Shown: positions 8,926 to 17,039, numbered from the stretch's first letter. The stretch is DNA of 33,390 bases from Frigoribacterium sp. Leaf186 (GCF_001423905.1 NZ_LMPQ01000011.1:48455-81844); one strand, 5' to 3'. Notes: a model not told the origin generated them from the letters alone. Made by a program: numbers and translations.

Positions 8926-8997
8926 CACCGACTCCGGCACCGACCGCGGCACCGACCGCGACACCGACCACGACACCGACCACGACACCGACGAGAG
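8926..8997 (+). repeat. 12-bp tandem repeats in the sbcD leader
   Basis: Six consecutive 12-mers of the form CACCGACnnCGR (8926, 8938, 8950, 8962, 8974, 8986), diverged at one to four positions, ending inside the sbcD ribosome site. They fill almost the entire predicted 5' leader. The period is a multiple of three, so copy changes would keep frame if the region were translated, but no start codon in frame with sbcD is seen in the repeats. Confidence 0.85.
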
Positions 8998-9004
8998 GGG
9001 CGCC

Positions 9005-10321
9005 GTGCGCATTCTGCACACCAGCGACTGGCACCTGGGTCGCACGCTGCACGGGGTCGACCTCCACGAGCACCAGCGCGCGTTCGTCGACCACCTGGTC
9101 GGGCTCGTCGTCGAGCGGTCGGTCGACGTCGTCGTCGTGGCCGGCGACGTGTACGACCGGGCGGTGCCCGCGGTGCCCAGCGTGCGCCTCCTCGGCCGGG
9201 CCCTCGCGGGGCTCACCGAGCACGCGACGGTGGTCGTGACGCCGGGCAACCACGACTCGGCCGTGCGACTCGGCTTCGCGGCCGAGCTCATGCGGCCCGG
9301 GCTGCACCTGCGGGCGTCGGTCGACCTGCTCGACGACCCGGTCGTCGTCGACGACCCCGACGGCCCGGTCGCCTTCTACGGGCTGCCCTACCTCGACCCC
9401 GACAGCGTGCGCCGGACGCTCGCCCCGGCGGAGGCGGACGAACCCCTGCCCCGCTCGCATGCAGCCGTCGTCGGCGCGGCGATGCAGCGGGTGCGCGACG
9501 ACCTCGCCGGGCGGCCGGGCACGCGGTCGGTCGTGCTGGCGCACGCGTTCGTGGTGGCCGCGCGGGCCCCCGGTGCCGAGGCCGATGTCGACGCCGACGC
9601 CGACGCCGACGGCGACGGCGGTGTCGATGCCGAAGTCGACATCGACGCCGGTGTCGATGTCGAAGTCGACGCCGATGCCGATGCGGCACGTTCCGGCGGC
9701 CCTGACGTGCCGAGCGCACCCGAGCGCAGCGAGAGCGAGCGCGACATCCGGGTCGGCGGCGTCGACTCGGTGCCCTCGACCGCGTTCGAGGGCGTCGACT
9801 ACGTCGCCCTCGGCCACCTGCACGGGGCCCAGAGGGTCGGGGCGTCGGGTCGCCTGCGCTACTCGGGCTCGCCCCTGGCCTTCTCGTTCGGAGAACGCCA
9901 CCAGGTCAAGTCGTCGACCATCGTCGACCTGGCCGCCGACGGGTCCGTCTCGGTCGAGCTCGTCCCCGCCCCCGTGCCGAGGCGCCTGGCCGAGGTGACC
10001 GACACCCTCGACGCCCTGCTCGACGGGCGTCACGACGACCTTCGCGACGCCTGGCTGCGGGTCTTCGTGACCGACCCGGTGCACCCCGAGCGGCTCTACG
10101 CGCGCGTCGCCGAGCACTTCCCGCACGCTCTGGCCATCCACCACACGCCCGTCGGCGCGGTCGACGCGCCGAGGCTCGCCGCCGTGACGGCCGAGTCCGA
10201 CCCGATCGAGGTCACGGCCGACTTCGTCGCCTTCGCCTCGGGCGGGGCGCCCAGCGAGGCCGAGCTGGCCGTGGTCCGCAGCGCCTACGAGGCCGCCAGG
10301 GCGAGCGAGACGAGCGAATGA
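9005..10321 (+). CDS. sbcD: Exonuclease SbcD, nuclease subunit of SbcCD
   Basis: A 438-residue Mre11-type metallophosphoesterase. It begins with the family signature ILHTSDWHLGR directly after the GTG start and continues with VVVAGDVYDRAVP, VVTPGNHDS and VALGHLHG, the metal-ligand motifs. With SbcC it forms the SbcCD complex, which cleaves hairpins and processes double-strand breaks. GTG at 9005 is supported by GAGAGGGG five bases upstream and by the conserved N-terminus. Residues about 193-228 are an acidic Asp/Val/Ala low-complexity insertion, placed between LAHAFV and SERDIRVGG, which are close together in ordinary SbcD. It is encoded by a minisatellite and uses more GAT codons than its surroundings. 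The stop overlaps sbcC as ATGA, so the two subunits are translationally coupled. Confidence 0.95.
   Translation: MRILHTSDWHLGRTLHGVDLHEHQRAFVDHLVGLVVERSVDVVVVAGDVYDRAVPAVPSVRLLGRALAGLTEHATVVVTPGNHDSAVRLGFAAELMRPGLHLRASVDLLDDPVVVDDPDGPVAFYGLPYLDPDSVRRTLAPAEADEPLPRSHAAVVGAAMQRVRDDLAGRPGTRSVVLAHAFVVAARAPGAEADVDADADADGDGGVDAEVDIDAGVDVEVDADADAARSGGPDVPSAPERSESERDIRVGGVDSVPSTAFEGVDYVALGHLHGAQRVGASGRLRYSGSPLAFSFGERHQVKSSTIVDLAADGSVSVELVPAPVPRRLAEVTDTLDALLDGRHDDLRDAWLRVFVTDPVHPERLYARVAEHFPHALAIHHTPVGAVDAPRLAAVTAESDPIEVTADFVAFASGGAPSEAELAVVRSAYEAARASETSE
9581..9688 (+). repeat. In-frame minisatellite coding an acidic insert in SbcD
   Basis: Low-complexity DNA made of GTCGAN/GCCGAN units. It includes two adjacent 30-bp units (9629-9658 and 9659-9688, each starting GGTGTCGATG) that differ at a few positions. 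All units keep the sbcD frame and encode alternating Asp with Val or Ala. Confidence 0.8.
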
Positions 10322-13320
10322 ACCTGCACCGGCTGACCCTGCGGGCCATCGGGCCCTACGCCGGCGAGCACAGCATCGACTTCGCCGCCTTGGGCGCCTC
10401 GGGCACCTTCCTGCTCGAGGGGCCCACGGGCTCGGGCAAGTCGACGATCATCGACGCCGTCGTCTTCGCCCTCTACGGCGGCCTGGCCGGTTCGGCGTCG
10501 ACGCCCGACCGGCTGCGCAGCCACCACGCCGCGCCCGACGTCGAGCCCTTCGTCGAGCTGGTGTTCGAGAACGGCGCGGGCGTCCACCGCATCCGCCGCA
10601 CCCCCGCGTACCGGCGGCCCAAGGCGCGGGGCACCGGCACGACGCCGGCCAACGCGACCGCCAAGCTCTGGCGCCTCTCGTCTCCCGACGCCGTCGACGG
10701 CGAGATCGTCTCGATCAGCACGCAAGAGGCCGGAGCCGAGATCTCGCGCATCCTCGGGCTCACGCGGCAGCAGTTCGTCCAGACGGTCGTCCTGCCCCAG
10801 GGCGAGTTCGCGGCCTTCCTCCGCTCGACGGGCGAGAAGCGCAAAGAAGTCCTGCAGTCGCTGTTCGGCACCGAGATCTACGAGCGCACGACGGCCGAGC
10901 TCGTCGAGCAGCGCAAGGCCGCCCACGCGTCCGTCGAGGCCGCCGACCGCGAGATCGAGCTGGCCCGGGCACGGCTGCTCGAAGCGAGCGGGCTCGACGC
11001 CGACGTCCTCGACGAGGCCCTCGCCGCCGACCGCGCGGCCGTCGTGCTCGAGGGCCTCGAGGTCACGGCCGCCGCCGCCGCGACCGACCGTGCCCGCGTG
11101 CTCGCGGCCCGAGACACCGCGCGTCGCTCGCTCGACCGGGTGCGGGCTCTGCGGGCCGCACTCGACCGACGGGCCGACCTGATCGTCCGGCAGACGCGTC
11201 TCGACGAGGGCGACGCCGAGATCGTCACGGTCCGGCTGCGCGTCGCCGCGGCGACCCGGGCCGCCACCGTGACCGACGCCCTCGCCGCGGTCGCGCGGGC
11301 GGCGGACGCCGAGCGCGACACGGCGTCACGGCTGGCCGAGGCCACCAGGGGAGTCCCGGACGGCGACGGAACCGGGACCGCCGCAGGCGAGGGGGCCCCG
11401 GCACGCGCCGACCTCGTCGCACGTCGCGACGCCCGGCTCTCCGAACTCGCCCTCCTGGCCGAGGTGGCCCGGACCGAACGAGCCCTGCCCGCCCGCCGCG
11501 TCGCCCTCGAGGCGGCCGAGCAATCACTCCTCGACGCCGACGGGCGGCGCCGTGAGCTCGACGACCGCCTCGTCGCCGCGCCCGCCGACCGGGCCTCGCT
11601 CGTCGTCGAGCGGGAGGCCCTGGCCGACAGGTCGACCGACCTCGGGGCCGCCGAGCAGGCGACGGCCGAGGCCCGGGTCCGCCTGCGCGACCTCGACGAC
11701 CTCGACGCCCTCGATCGAGCGGTCGACGCGGAGTCCGCACGGCTGGCCGACGACTCGGCGGCGGCCCTGCAGGCCCTGGACGACGAGGCCGGCCTCCGAC
11801 GTCGGCAGATCGAAGGCATGGCGGGCCACCTGGCCGCGGGCCTGGTCGTCGGCGACCCGTGCCCCGTGTGCGGCTCGCGAGAGCACCCGGCCCCCGCGTC
11901 TCCCGGGGCTGCGCACCCCACCGACGACCAGGTCGAGGCCGCGTCGCTGATCGCGCGCGCGGCCGAGGCGCGTCAGCGTGAGTCCGCCGCCCGGCACGCC
12001 ACCGCCGAGGGGCGGGCCGCCGAGGCCCGCCGCGCCCTGGGCGACCTGACCCGCGACGACATCGAGTCCGAGCTGGCCGGGCTGGCCCTGCGCGTGTCCG
12101 AGGCCACGCGGGCCCGGACCGCCCTCGCGGCGGCCGACGCGGCCCTCGTGGCACACGACCGCGAGGTCGACCGGCTGCGCACCGAGCTCGACGACCTCCG
12201 CGAACGGGCCGCCACCGGCCGGGAGCGCGTCGCCGCCGACCGACGCGCCCTGCTCGACGACGAGGCCGAGATCGCGCGGCTGCTCGACGGTCGGGCCCCG
12301 ACGGTCGCCGAGCTCGCCGCCTCGGTGCGTGACGGCGTCGAACGCGACACGCGCCTCCTGACCCTCCTCGACGCTGCCGAGGTGGCGTCCGACGCGGCGG
12401 CCGTCCGACGCGCCGAGCTCGTCGCCGCCCTCGAGCGCAGCGGGTTCGACGACGTCGACCAGGTCGCCGACGCCGCCCTCGAGGCAGGCGACCTGGCCGC
12501 CCTCGAGGCGCACGTGTCGGCTCACGACCGCGAACGGGCGATCGTCGAGGCCGGGCTCGCCGAGCCCGAGGTCGCCGAGCTGACCGGCGACGAGACGGCG
12601 GACGTCGAGTCGGCCGTCGAGGCCCTCGCCTTGGTCGAAGCCGAGCTCGACGAGGTCACCGACCGGGCCACCCGGGCCGGCGACCGGGCCGACCGGTCGC
12701 GGCAGGCCCTGGCCGCGCTCGAGGCCGTGACGGCCGCAGCCGACGACGCCGTCGAGCACGCCAGGGCGGTGGTGCGCATGGCGAACCTGGCCAGCGCGTC
12801 CACCGGCGAGAACGTGAAGGGCGTGACGCTCGGCACCTACGTGCTGCTGCGCCGGTTCGACGAGGTCGTGGCCGCGGCGAACGTCCGACTCTCGGTGATG
12901 TCGAGCGGACGGTACGAGCTCGCCTCGTCCGACGAACGCGAGGTCGGGTCGCGCTCGCGCAAGACCGGGCTCTCGCTCGTGATCCGCGACGCGACGACCG
13001 ACACCACCCGCGACCCGGGCAGCTTCTCGGGCGGCGAGACCTTCTACGCCTCGCTCAGCCTGGCACTCGGCCTCGCCGACGTCGTCCAGGCCGAGGCCGG
13101 CGGGCTCGAGCTCGGCACCCTGTTCGTCGACGAGGGCTTCGGCTCGCTCGACCCCGACACCCTCGACGCCGTCATGGGCGAGCTCGGCCGCCTGAGCGCC
13201 TCGGGCCGGGTGATCGGCATCGTCAGCCACGTCGACGAGCTGAAGCAGCGCATCGCCGATCGCGTCGAGGTGCGCCGCCGACCCGACGGCTCGTCGGTCC
13301 TGCGGTCGACGGTCGGCTGA
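10318..13320 (+). CDS. sbcC: Exonuclease SbcC, SMC-like ATPase subunit of SbcCD
   Basis: A 1000-residue Rad50-type ATPase. Walker A is GPTGSGKST (residues 35-43). Two long Ala/Glu/Arg-rich coiled-coil arms (about 190-500 and 530-830) surround a zinc hook CPVC (C515 and C518). The C-terminal half-domain has the ABC signature FSGGETF and Walker B LGTLFVDEGFGSLD, followed by a histidine switch region (GIVSHVDEL). The length is typical (about 1000-1050). ATG at 10318 overlaps the sbcD stop by 4 bp. ATP binding closes the SbcCD dimer on DNA ends so that SbcD can cut. The gene is followed by a 434-bp spacer with an 83-bp repeat array. Confidence 0.96.
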   Translation: MNLHRLTLRAIGPYAGEHSIDFAALGASGTFLLEGPTGSGKSTIIDAVVFALYGGLAGSASTPDRLRSHHAAPDVEPFVELVFENGAGVHRIRRTPAYRRPKARGTGTTPANATAKLWRLSSPDAVDGEIVSISTQEAGAEISRILGLTRQQFVQTVVLPQGEFAAFLRSTGEKRKEVLQSLFGTEIYERTTAELVEQRKAAHASVEAADREIELARARLLEASGLDADVLDEALAADRAAVVLEGLEVTAAAAATDRARVLAARDTARRSLDRVRALRAALDRRADLIVRQTRLDEGDAEIVTVRLRVAAATRAATVTDALAAVARAADAERDTASRLAEATRGVPDGDGTGTAAGEGAPARADLVARRDARLSELALLAEVARTERALPARRVALEAAEQSLLDADGRRRELDDRLVAAPADRASLVVEREALADRSTDLGAAEQATAEARVRLRDLDDLDALDRAVDAESARLADDSAAALQALDDEAGLRRRQIEGMAGHLAAGLVVGDPCPVCGSREHPAPASPGAAHPTDDQVEAASLIARAAEARQRESAARHATAEGRAAEARRALGDLTRDDIESELAGLALRVSEATRARTALAAADAALVAHDREVDRLRTELDDLRERAATGRERVAADRRALLDDEAEIARLLDGRAPTVAELAASVRDGVERDTRLLTLLDAAEVASDAAAVRRAELVAALERSGFDDVDQVADAALEAGDLAALEAHVSAHDRERAIVEAGLAEPEVAELTGDETADVESAVEALALVEAELDEVTDRATRAGDRADRSRQALAALEAVTAAADDAVEHARAVVRMANLASASTGENVKGVTLGTYVLLRRFDEVVAAANVRLSVMSSGRYELASSDEREVGSRSRKTGLSLVIRDATTDTTRDPGSFSGGETFYASLSLALGLADVVQAEAGGLELGTLFVDEGFGSLDPDTLDAVMGELGRLSASGRVIGIVSHVDELKQRIADRVEVRRRPDGSSVLRSTVG

Positions 13321-13380
13321 GCGGGTCGGCCGCGACGCTCCGGGGCCGCGACGGCCCGCGGCCCCCGGCCCCCGCCTTCG

Positions 13381-13629
13381 GCGCTCGGCGATTTGCCTAG
13401 GCGAGGTTTCTGCGCCGATCGAGGGGGTGGGGGTGACGAGGGGCGTCGTCACCCCAGCTAGCGGCGCTCGACGATTTGCCTAGGCAGGGGGTTTGCGCCG
13501 ATCGAGGGGGTGGGGGTGACGTGGGGCGTCCTCACCCCTGCTTCCGGCCTTCGACGATCCGCCTGGGCAGGGGTTTCGCGCCGAACGAGGGGGTAGGGCC
13601 GACCGATGTCGCGGCGCCCCCCGTCCGAG
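13381..13629. repeat. Three tandem copies of an 83-bp repeat
   Basis: Units at 13381-13463, 13464-13546 and 13547-13629. The first two are about 85% identical; the third is more diverged. Each unit carries a CCTAGG- or CCTGGG-centred palindrome, a GCGCCGANCGAGGGGG block, and in units 1 and 2 a hairpin. In unit 1 the hairpin is GGGGTGACGA with TCGTCACCCC around a 6-nt loop. Unit 2 keeps 7 bp of that stem. The array ends a few bases before the PHO-like box. It could terminate sbcC or form structured RNA; I cannot tell which. Confidence 0.85.
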
Positions 13630-13632
13630 GGT

Positions 13633-13676
13633 GTTCACCGGATCATGCGCTCGCGTTCACGCGGCGGCCACCCGGT
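13633..13676 (+). promoter_or_regulatory. PHO-box-like direct repeats (PhoP site candidate)
   Basis: Four consecutive 11-bp units: GTTCACCGGAT, CATGCGCTCGC, GTTCACGCGGC, GGCCACCCGGT. Units 1, 3 and 4 resemble the GTTCACC-type 11-bp direct-repeat units recognised by PhoP in Streptomyces; unit 2 is degenerate. The site is about 80-120 bases before the alkaline phosphatase start, where phosphate-starvation control is expected. Confidence 0.6.
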
Positions 13677-13754
13677 CGGAGTCTGCTGATCAGCGCCGGG
13701 CGACGACCCAGTCCCCGGCGACCGGATCACGATCACGATCACAGGAGCAGAACC

Positions 13755-15689
13755 GTGTCGAAGAACACCCCGAACCGCCGGCGTGCGGCCCTGACGACGG
13801 GGGCCCTCGCCACGGCCGCCGTCGCCGCCCTCGCCCTCAGCCCCGTCGCCGCGTTCGCGGCCACCCCCGCGAACGTCGCCCAGAACGGCGGAGCAGCGCG
13901 CAGCATCGACGACAGCACGCAGCTGCTGCTCGACTCGGTCGAGGCAGGGCCCGCGAAGAACGTCATCCTGCTGATCGGCGACGGCATGGGCGACAGCGAG
14001 ATCACCTCGGCCCGCAACTACGCGTACGGCGCGGGCGGTTCGCTGCCCGGCATCGACGCGCTGCCCCTGACCGGCCAGTACACGACGTACTCGGTCTACA
14101 AGGACGGCGCGAACAAGGGCAAGCCCGACTACGTGCCCGACTCGGCCGCGACCGGTTCGGCCTGGGCCACCGGCACGAAGACCTACGACAACGCCATCTC
14201 GGTCGACGTCGACGGCGTGCCGCAGGACACCCTGATCGAGATCGCCAAGGCCAACGGCAAGAAGACCGGCAACGTCTCGACCGCCGAGCTGCAGGACGCG
14301 ACCCCGGCCGTCCAGGCCGCCCACGTCGCCGCGCGCAGCTGCTACGGCCCCGACAGCGTCACCCAGTGCGGCGCGGACGCGCTCGACCAGGGTGGTCTCG
14401 GCTCGATCAGCGAGCAGATCATCGGCACGCGCGCCGACCTCACCCTCGGCGGCGGTGCGACCTCGTTCGGCCAGACCGCCCGCGCCGGCCAGTGGCAGGG
14501 CGACACCCTGTTCGCCCAGGCGCAGGACCGCGGCTACCAGGTCGTGCGTGACGCCGCCGGCCTGGACGGCCTGACGGCGGCCGACCAGACGCAGCCCGTG
14601 CTCGGCACGTTCACCGACGGCAACTTCCCGACGCGCTACGCCGCGACGACGGCGACCGTCGGCGGCGCCGACCTGGCCCCGCAGACCTGCCAGCCGAACC
14701 CGGCCCGGCTGTCGACCGGTCTCTCGCTGCAGTCGCTGACCGAGAAGTCGATCGACCTGCTCGACACCGGCGACCAGGGGTTCTTCCTGCAGGTCGAGGG
14801 CGCCTCGATCGACAAGCGCGACCACAGTGCCGACGCCTGCGGCCAGATCGGTGAGGTGCTCGACCTCGACGAGGCCGTGCAGTCCGCCCTCGCCTTCGCG
14901 GAGGCCGACGGCAACACGATGGTCATCGTCACGGCGGACCACGCCCACACGAGCCAGATCGTCGACTCCACGCCGCCCGCGACCCTCAGCACGGCGCTGA
15001 CCACGGTCGACGGCACGACGATGAAGATCGCCTACGGCACGGCCGCGGCCGGTGGATCGCAGCAGCACACCGGCACGCAGCTGCGCGTCGCGGGCTACGG
15101 CCCCGGGGCGGCGAACGTCGTCGGGCTGATCGACCAGACCGACAACTTCTTCACCATCGTGAACGCACTGCAGCTCGACCGCGACCTCGACGGCCTGAGC
15201 GCCGACGCGACGATCTCGGCTCCGACCGAGGTCGCCCCCGGCAGCGAGTTCACGATCTCCACGGCCGGTCTCGCGGGTGACCGCCAGGTCACGGGCACGC
15301 TCGACGTCGACGGCACCACGACCGACCTCGGCATCGCCGACGTGGTCGACGGCGTCGCGACCTACACGGTCACCGCTCCCACCGAGCCCGGCAGCTACAC
15401 GATCACGCTGACCGGCACGCAGAGCGGCACGACCCTGAGCGCGACGGTCGCCGTCGTCGTGGGCGCCGTCACCCCGGCTCCGACGACGCCGCCGGCAGCG
15501 GCCCCGGCCGACGGGGCGAGCGCAGGAGGCGCGGGTACGGCCGGCAGCGGACGTGGCCCCCTCGCGTTCACCGGCTCCGACGCCCTGCCCGCCCTGCTGC
15601 TCGCGCTGATGCTCGCCGGCACCGGTGCGGCCCTGGTGCTCCGTCGCCGCCACCGGGCGACGTCCGCGCAGGACGGCGTGCAGCTCTAG
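13755..15689 (+). CDS. phoA: Alkaline phosphatase with LAFTG cell-wall sorting signal
   Basis: A 644-residue exported PhoA-type phosphatase that releases phosphate from monoesters outside the cell. The signal peptide has an NRRRAAL basic region, a hydrophobic core and cleavage near AFA-A (about residue 35). Metal and catalytic motifs are LIGDGMGDS (D76), [13 protein letters not shown] (nucleophile S130), [22 protein letters not shown] and QQHTGTQL. After the enzyme domain (to about 480) comes a beta-rich Ig-like domain (about 490-575), a Pro/Ala linker and LAFTG at 603-607, followed by a membrane segment and an RRRHR tail, the arrangement of class E sortase substrates. GTG start with AGGAG seven bases upstream. 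Possible PhoP control via the 13633-13676 repeats. A perfect terminator hairpin follows. Confidence 0.93.
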   Translation: MSKNTPNRRRAALTTGALATAAVAALALSPVAAFAATPANVAQNGGAARSIDDSTQLLLDSVEAGPAKNVILLIGDGMGDSEITSARNYAYGAGGSLPGIDALPLTGQYTTYSVYKDGANKGKPDYVPDSAATGSAWATGTKTYDNAISVDVDGVPQDTLIEIAKANGKKTGNVSTAELQDATPAVQAAHVAARSCYGPDSVTQCGADALDQGGLGSISEQIIGTRADLTLGGGATSFGQTARAGQWQGDTLFAQAQDRGYQVVRDAAGLDGLTAADQTQPVLGTFTDGNFPTRYAATTATVGGADLAPQTCQPNPARLSTGLSLQSLTEKSIDLLDTGDQGFFLQVEGASIDKRDHSADACGQIGEVLDLDEAVQSALAFAEADGNTMVIVTADHAHTSQIVDSTPPATLSTALTTVDGTTMKIAYGTAAAGGSQQHTGTQLRVAGYGPGAANVVGLIDQTDNFFTIVNALQLDRDLDGLSADATISAPTEVAPGSEFTISTAGLAGDRQVTGTLDVDGTTTDLGIADVVDGVATYTVTAPTEPGSYTITLTGTQSGTTLSATVAVVVGAVTPAPTTPPAAAPADGASAGGAGTAGSGRGPLAFTGSDALPALLLALMLAGTGAALVLRRRHRATSAQDGVQL

Positions 15690-15706
15690 CCGCCGACGGC
15701 CCCGAC

Positions 15707-15748
15707 ACACGGGAGGCGCGGTGCCAGCCGGCACCGCGCCTCCCGTGT
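15707..15748. terminator. Perfect 19-bp hairpin, bidirectional terminator
   Basis: Arms at 15707-15725 and 15730-15748 are exact complements (ACACGGGAGGCGCGGTGCC and its reverse complement) with an AGCC loop. The hairpin lies between the convergent phosphatase and DUF6458 genes. Each arm carries the GGAGGCGCG motif, so the stem is built from two inverted copies of it. The run of U after the stem is short. Confidence 0.85.
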
Positions 15749-15774
15749 TCTCGGGTCGAGTCCGACCTCGCCGA

Positions 15775-16029
15775 TCAGATCAGCGGGTCGCGGTCGGTCG
15801 AGCGACGCTCGACGCGCTCGCCGGTCGCCGGGTCGACCGCGCTGCGGGTGGTCGACACCGTCGAGCGACGACGCGACGCGAAGGCGATGCCGATGATGGT
15901 CACGACCACGCCCGCCCCGATGAGGATGTAGCCGATCAGCTGGATGTCGATGCCCGCGACCTGGAAGTCGAGAGCGAACGCGAGGATCGCGCCGATCACG
16001 ATCAAGGCGATTCCGCCGCCGATGCTCAT
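15775..16029 (-). CDS. DUF6458-type small membrane protein
   Basis: An 84-residue protein with two hydrophobic segments (about 3-22, MSIGGGIALIVIGAILAF; and about 28-50, IQLIGYILIGAGVVVTIIGI). A charged C-terminal tail contains RRRSTVSTTRSAVDPATGER, ending in ERRSTDRDPLI. This pattern is that of the small actinobacterial DUF6458 membrane proteins, whose role is unknown. ATG at 16029 has an AAGGAG-type ribosome site directly upstream. A minus-strand TACTGT (16101-16096) is a fair -10 with a leader of about 60 nt. The gene is divergent from the DUF805 gene and convergent with the phosphatase gene. Confidence 0.85.
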   Translation of the reverse strand: MSIGGGIALIVIGAILAFALDFQVAGIDIQLIGYILIGAGVVVTIIGIAFASRRRSTVSTTRSAVDPATGERVERRSTDRDPLI

Positions 16030-16095
16030 GGGGTCTCCTTCGTCTCGCGCCGCCCGGGGTGGGCGACGACTCCGACGCGAGGGTCGGGGGGGCCC

Positions 16096-16101
16096 ACAGT
16101 A
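16096..16101 (-). promoter_or_regulatory. Candidate -10 box of the DUF6458 gene
   Basis: TACTGT on the minus strand, about 67 bases upstream of the ATG, in the divergent spacer shared with the DUF805 gene. No clear -35 is visible. Confidence 0.35.
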
Positions 16102-16186
16102 CCGACGGGCCGCGTCGAGCGGCCACGACGGGCCGGACGCGCTGAGAGGATGGTGCTGCCCGTCACCCCACACCGCAGGAGAACCC

Positions 16187-16657
16187 ATGACCGGAGCCGT
16201 CGGCCCCGTGCCGCTCGACCAGCCGTACCACCGCGCCTCGCCGAAGGTCGCGGTCGTCCGGTTCTGGCAGAAGTACGCCACCTTCCACGGGCGGGCGAGC
16301 CGCAGCGAGTACTGGTGGTGGTTCGTCATCGCGCTCGTGTTCCAGGGGGCGCTGCAGGCCTGGGCCACGGGCACCGGCGGGACGTCGACCTGGGCCGGGG
16401 GCGACAACGGCGACTGGACCTACATCGACCACCAGGGCGTCGTCGTCGTGCTGTGGTCCGTCGTGAGCTTCCTGCCGACCGTCGCGCTGCAGTCGCGGCG
16501 CCTGCACGACGGGGGCTTCACCGCCTGGTACGTGCTCTTCTACCTGCTGCCGGTGCTCGGCTGGCTGACCCTGCTGGTCATGTCGCTGCTGCCCTCGCGC
16601 GCCTCGGGCGAGCGGTTCGACGTCGGCGGCGAGCGGCAGTACCCGGGGCCCGCCTGA
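16187..16657 (+). CDS. DUF805 family membrane protein
   Basis: A 156-residue protein with the DUF805 pattern: FWQKYATFHGRASRSEYWWWF near the N-terminus, two or three further membrane segments, and the SRRLHDGGFTAWY motif before the last hydrophobic stretch (YLLPVLGWLTLLVMSLLPS). The family is widespread in bacteria and has no settled function. The normal cytoplasmic N-terminal tail is about 25 residues. ATG at 16187 has CAGGAGA seven bases upstream. It is transcribed alone, divergent from the DUF6458 gene. Confidence 0.88.
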   Translation: MTGAVGPVPLDQPYHRASPKVAVVRFWQKYATFHGRASRSEYWWWFVIALVFQGALQAWATGTGGTSTWAGGDNGDWTYIDHQGVVVVLWSVVSFLPTVALQSRRLHDGGFTAWYVLFYLLPVLGWLTLLVMSLLPSRASGERFDVGGERQYPGPA

Positions 16658-16757
16658 GCGGTCGCGCCGCTTCCTGACATTGACATTCCGGTGAGGCAGA
16701 ATGGTCGTCTCGGCGAGGGAATCCAGGCAAGCCTTCGCCGGACTCGATGAGCAAGAG

Positions 16758-16838
16758 AAAAGCCCCTGCAGCAACAGGGGCCCATCTCGCCTCGTGTGAG
16801 GCCAGTGGTCTGAGCGGCGTACCCACTCGGACCCAACG
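16758..16838 (-). ncRNA. Candidate small RNA of about 80 nt
   Basis: On the minus strand a TACACT -10 (16850-16845) predicts a start near 16838. About 57-77 nt further on is a clean intrinsic terminator: a GCCCCTG/CAGGGGC stem (16762-16781) with a 6-nt loop, followed by UUUU. Between them no credible reading frame is seen. No usable -35 was found. The stretch is less GC-rich than its surroundings. Alternatively the terminator could end a longer read-through transcript from the gene at 17081-17479. Confidence 0.35.
16762..16781 (-). terminator. Intrinsic terminator, minus strand
   Basis: A 7-bp GCCCCTG/CAGGGGC stem with loop CAGCAA (plus-strand reading). AAAA at 16758-16761 gives UUUU in the minus-strand transcript. 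It is the only terminator in the window with a clear U-tract. Confidence 0.7.
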
Positions 16839-16922
16839 AAGTCGAGTGTACGCGATCCCCCGGCCACCTGGCTGGCGGAGCGCAGACCGCAAGCCTCCTG
16901 CCCTGGGACAGGGAGGCCCGCG

Positions 16923-17039
16923 ATGGCAAGACACCGTCGTCGTGGCAGTCGGAAGGACGCGTCCGCGTCGGGTGCCGAGGTGGTCGGTCTGCTGACCGCC
17001 TTGGTCGTGCTCGTGACCGCGATCGTCCGACTGCTGTAG
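16923..17039 (+). CDS. 38-aa basic single-span membrane mini-protein
   Basis: A short reading frame with a very basic N-terminus (MARHRRRGSRKD), a neutral linker and one hydrophobic helix (VVGLLTALVVLVTAIV) ending RLL. The ribosome site GGGAGG (16911-16916) is well spaced, six bases before ATG, and lies in a hairpin with CCTCCTGCCCTG (16894-16905), so its translation may be gated by RNA structure. A strong hairpin at 17044-17077 follows five bases after the stop. I do not recognise the protein; a small-membrane-peptide or phage-derived origin is possible. Coding status is supported by ribosome site, amphipathic design and terminator, not by homology. Confidence 0.5.
   Translation: MARHRRRGSRKDASASGAEVVGLLTALVVLVTAIVRLL

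Larger units (their letters stand above)
13321..13754. other. 434-bp spacer between sbcC and the alkaline phosphatase gene
   Basis: No gene is seen here. It holds about 60 bases of GC-rich DNA after sbcC, three copies of an 83-bp repeat (13381-13629), a PHO-box-like direct repeat (13633-13676), a possible -10 region near 13685-13692, a short GATCAC-type hexamer repeat (13723-13742) and the ribosome site AGGAG (13743-13747) of the phosphatase gene. Confidence 0.7.

Noticed and set aside
8926-9004. N-terminal extension of SbcD through the 12-bp repeats
   Set aside because: The frame is open but has no start codon there, and the conserved SbcD N-terminus begins exactly at GTG 9005 after a ribosome site.
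9100-13300. Long antisense open frames opposite sbcD and sbcC
   Set aside because: Expected shadows of high-GC coding sequence; they lack ribosome sites and domains and are Arg/Ser- or Gly/Val/Asp-biased.
13481-13530. G-quadruplex in repeat unit 2
   Set aside because: Four G-runs exist but one loop would be about 14 nt, outside the usual stable range.
13381-13629. CRISPR array
   Set aside because: The 83-bp units are contiguous with no spacers, the copy number is three and there are no cas genes.
16540-16929. Minus-strand 129-codon open frame across the DUF805 3' end and spacer
   Set aside because: It runs through the intrinsic terminator and the promoter-like box and has no ribosome site or recognisable domain.
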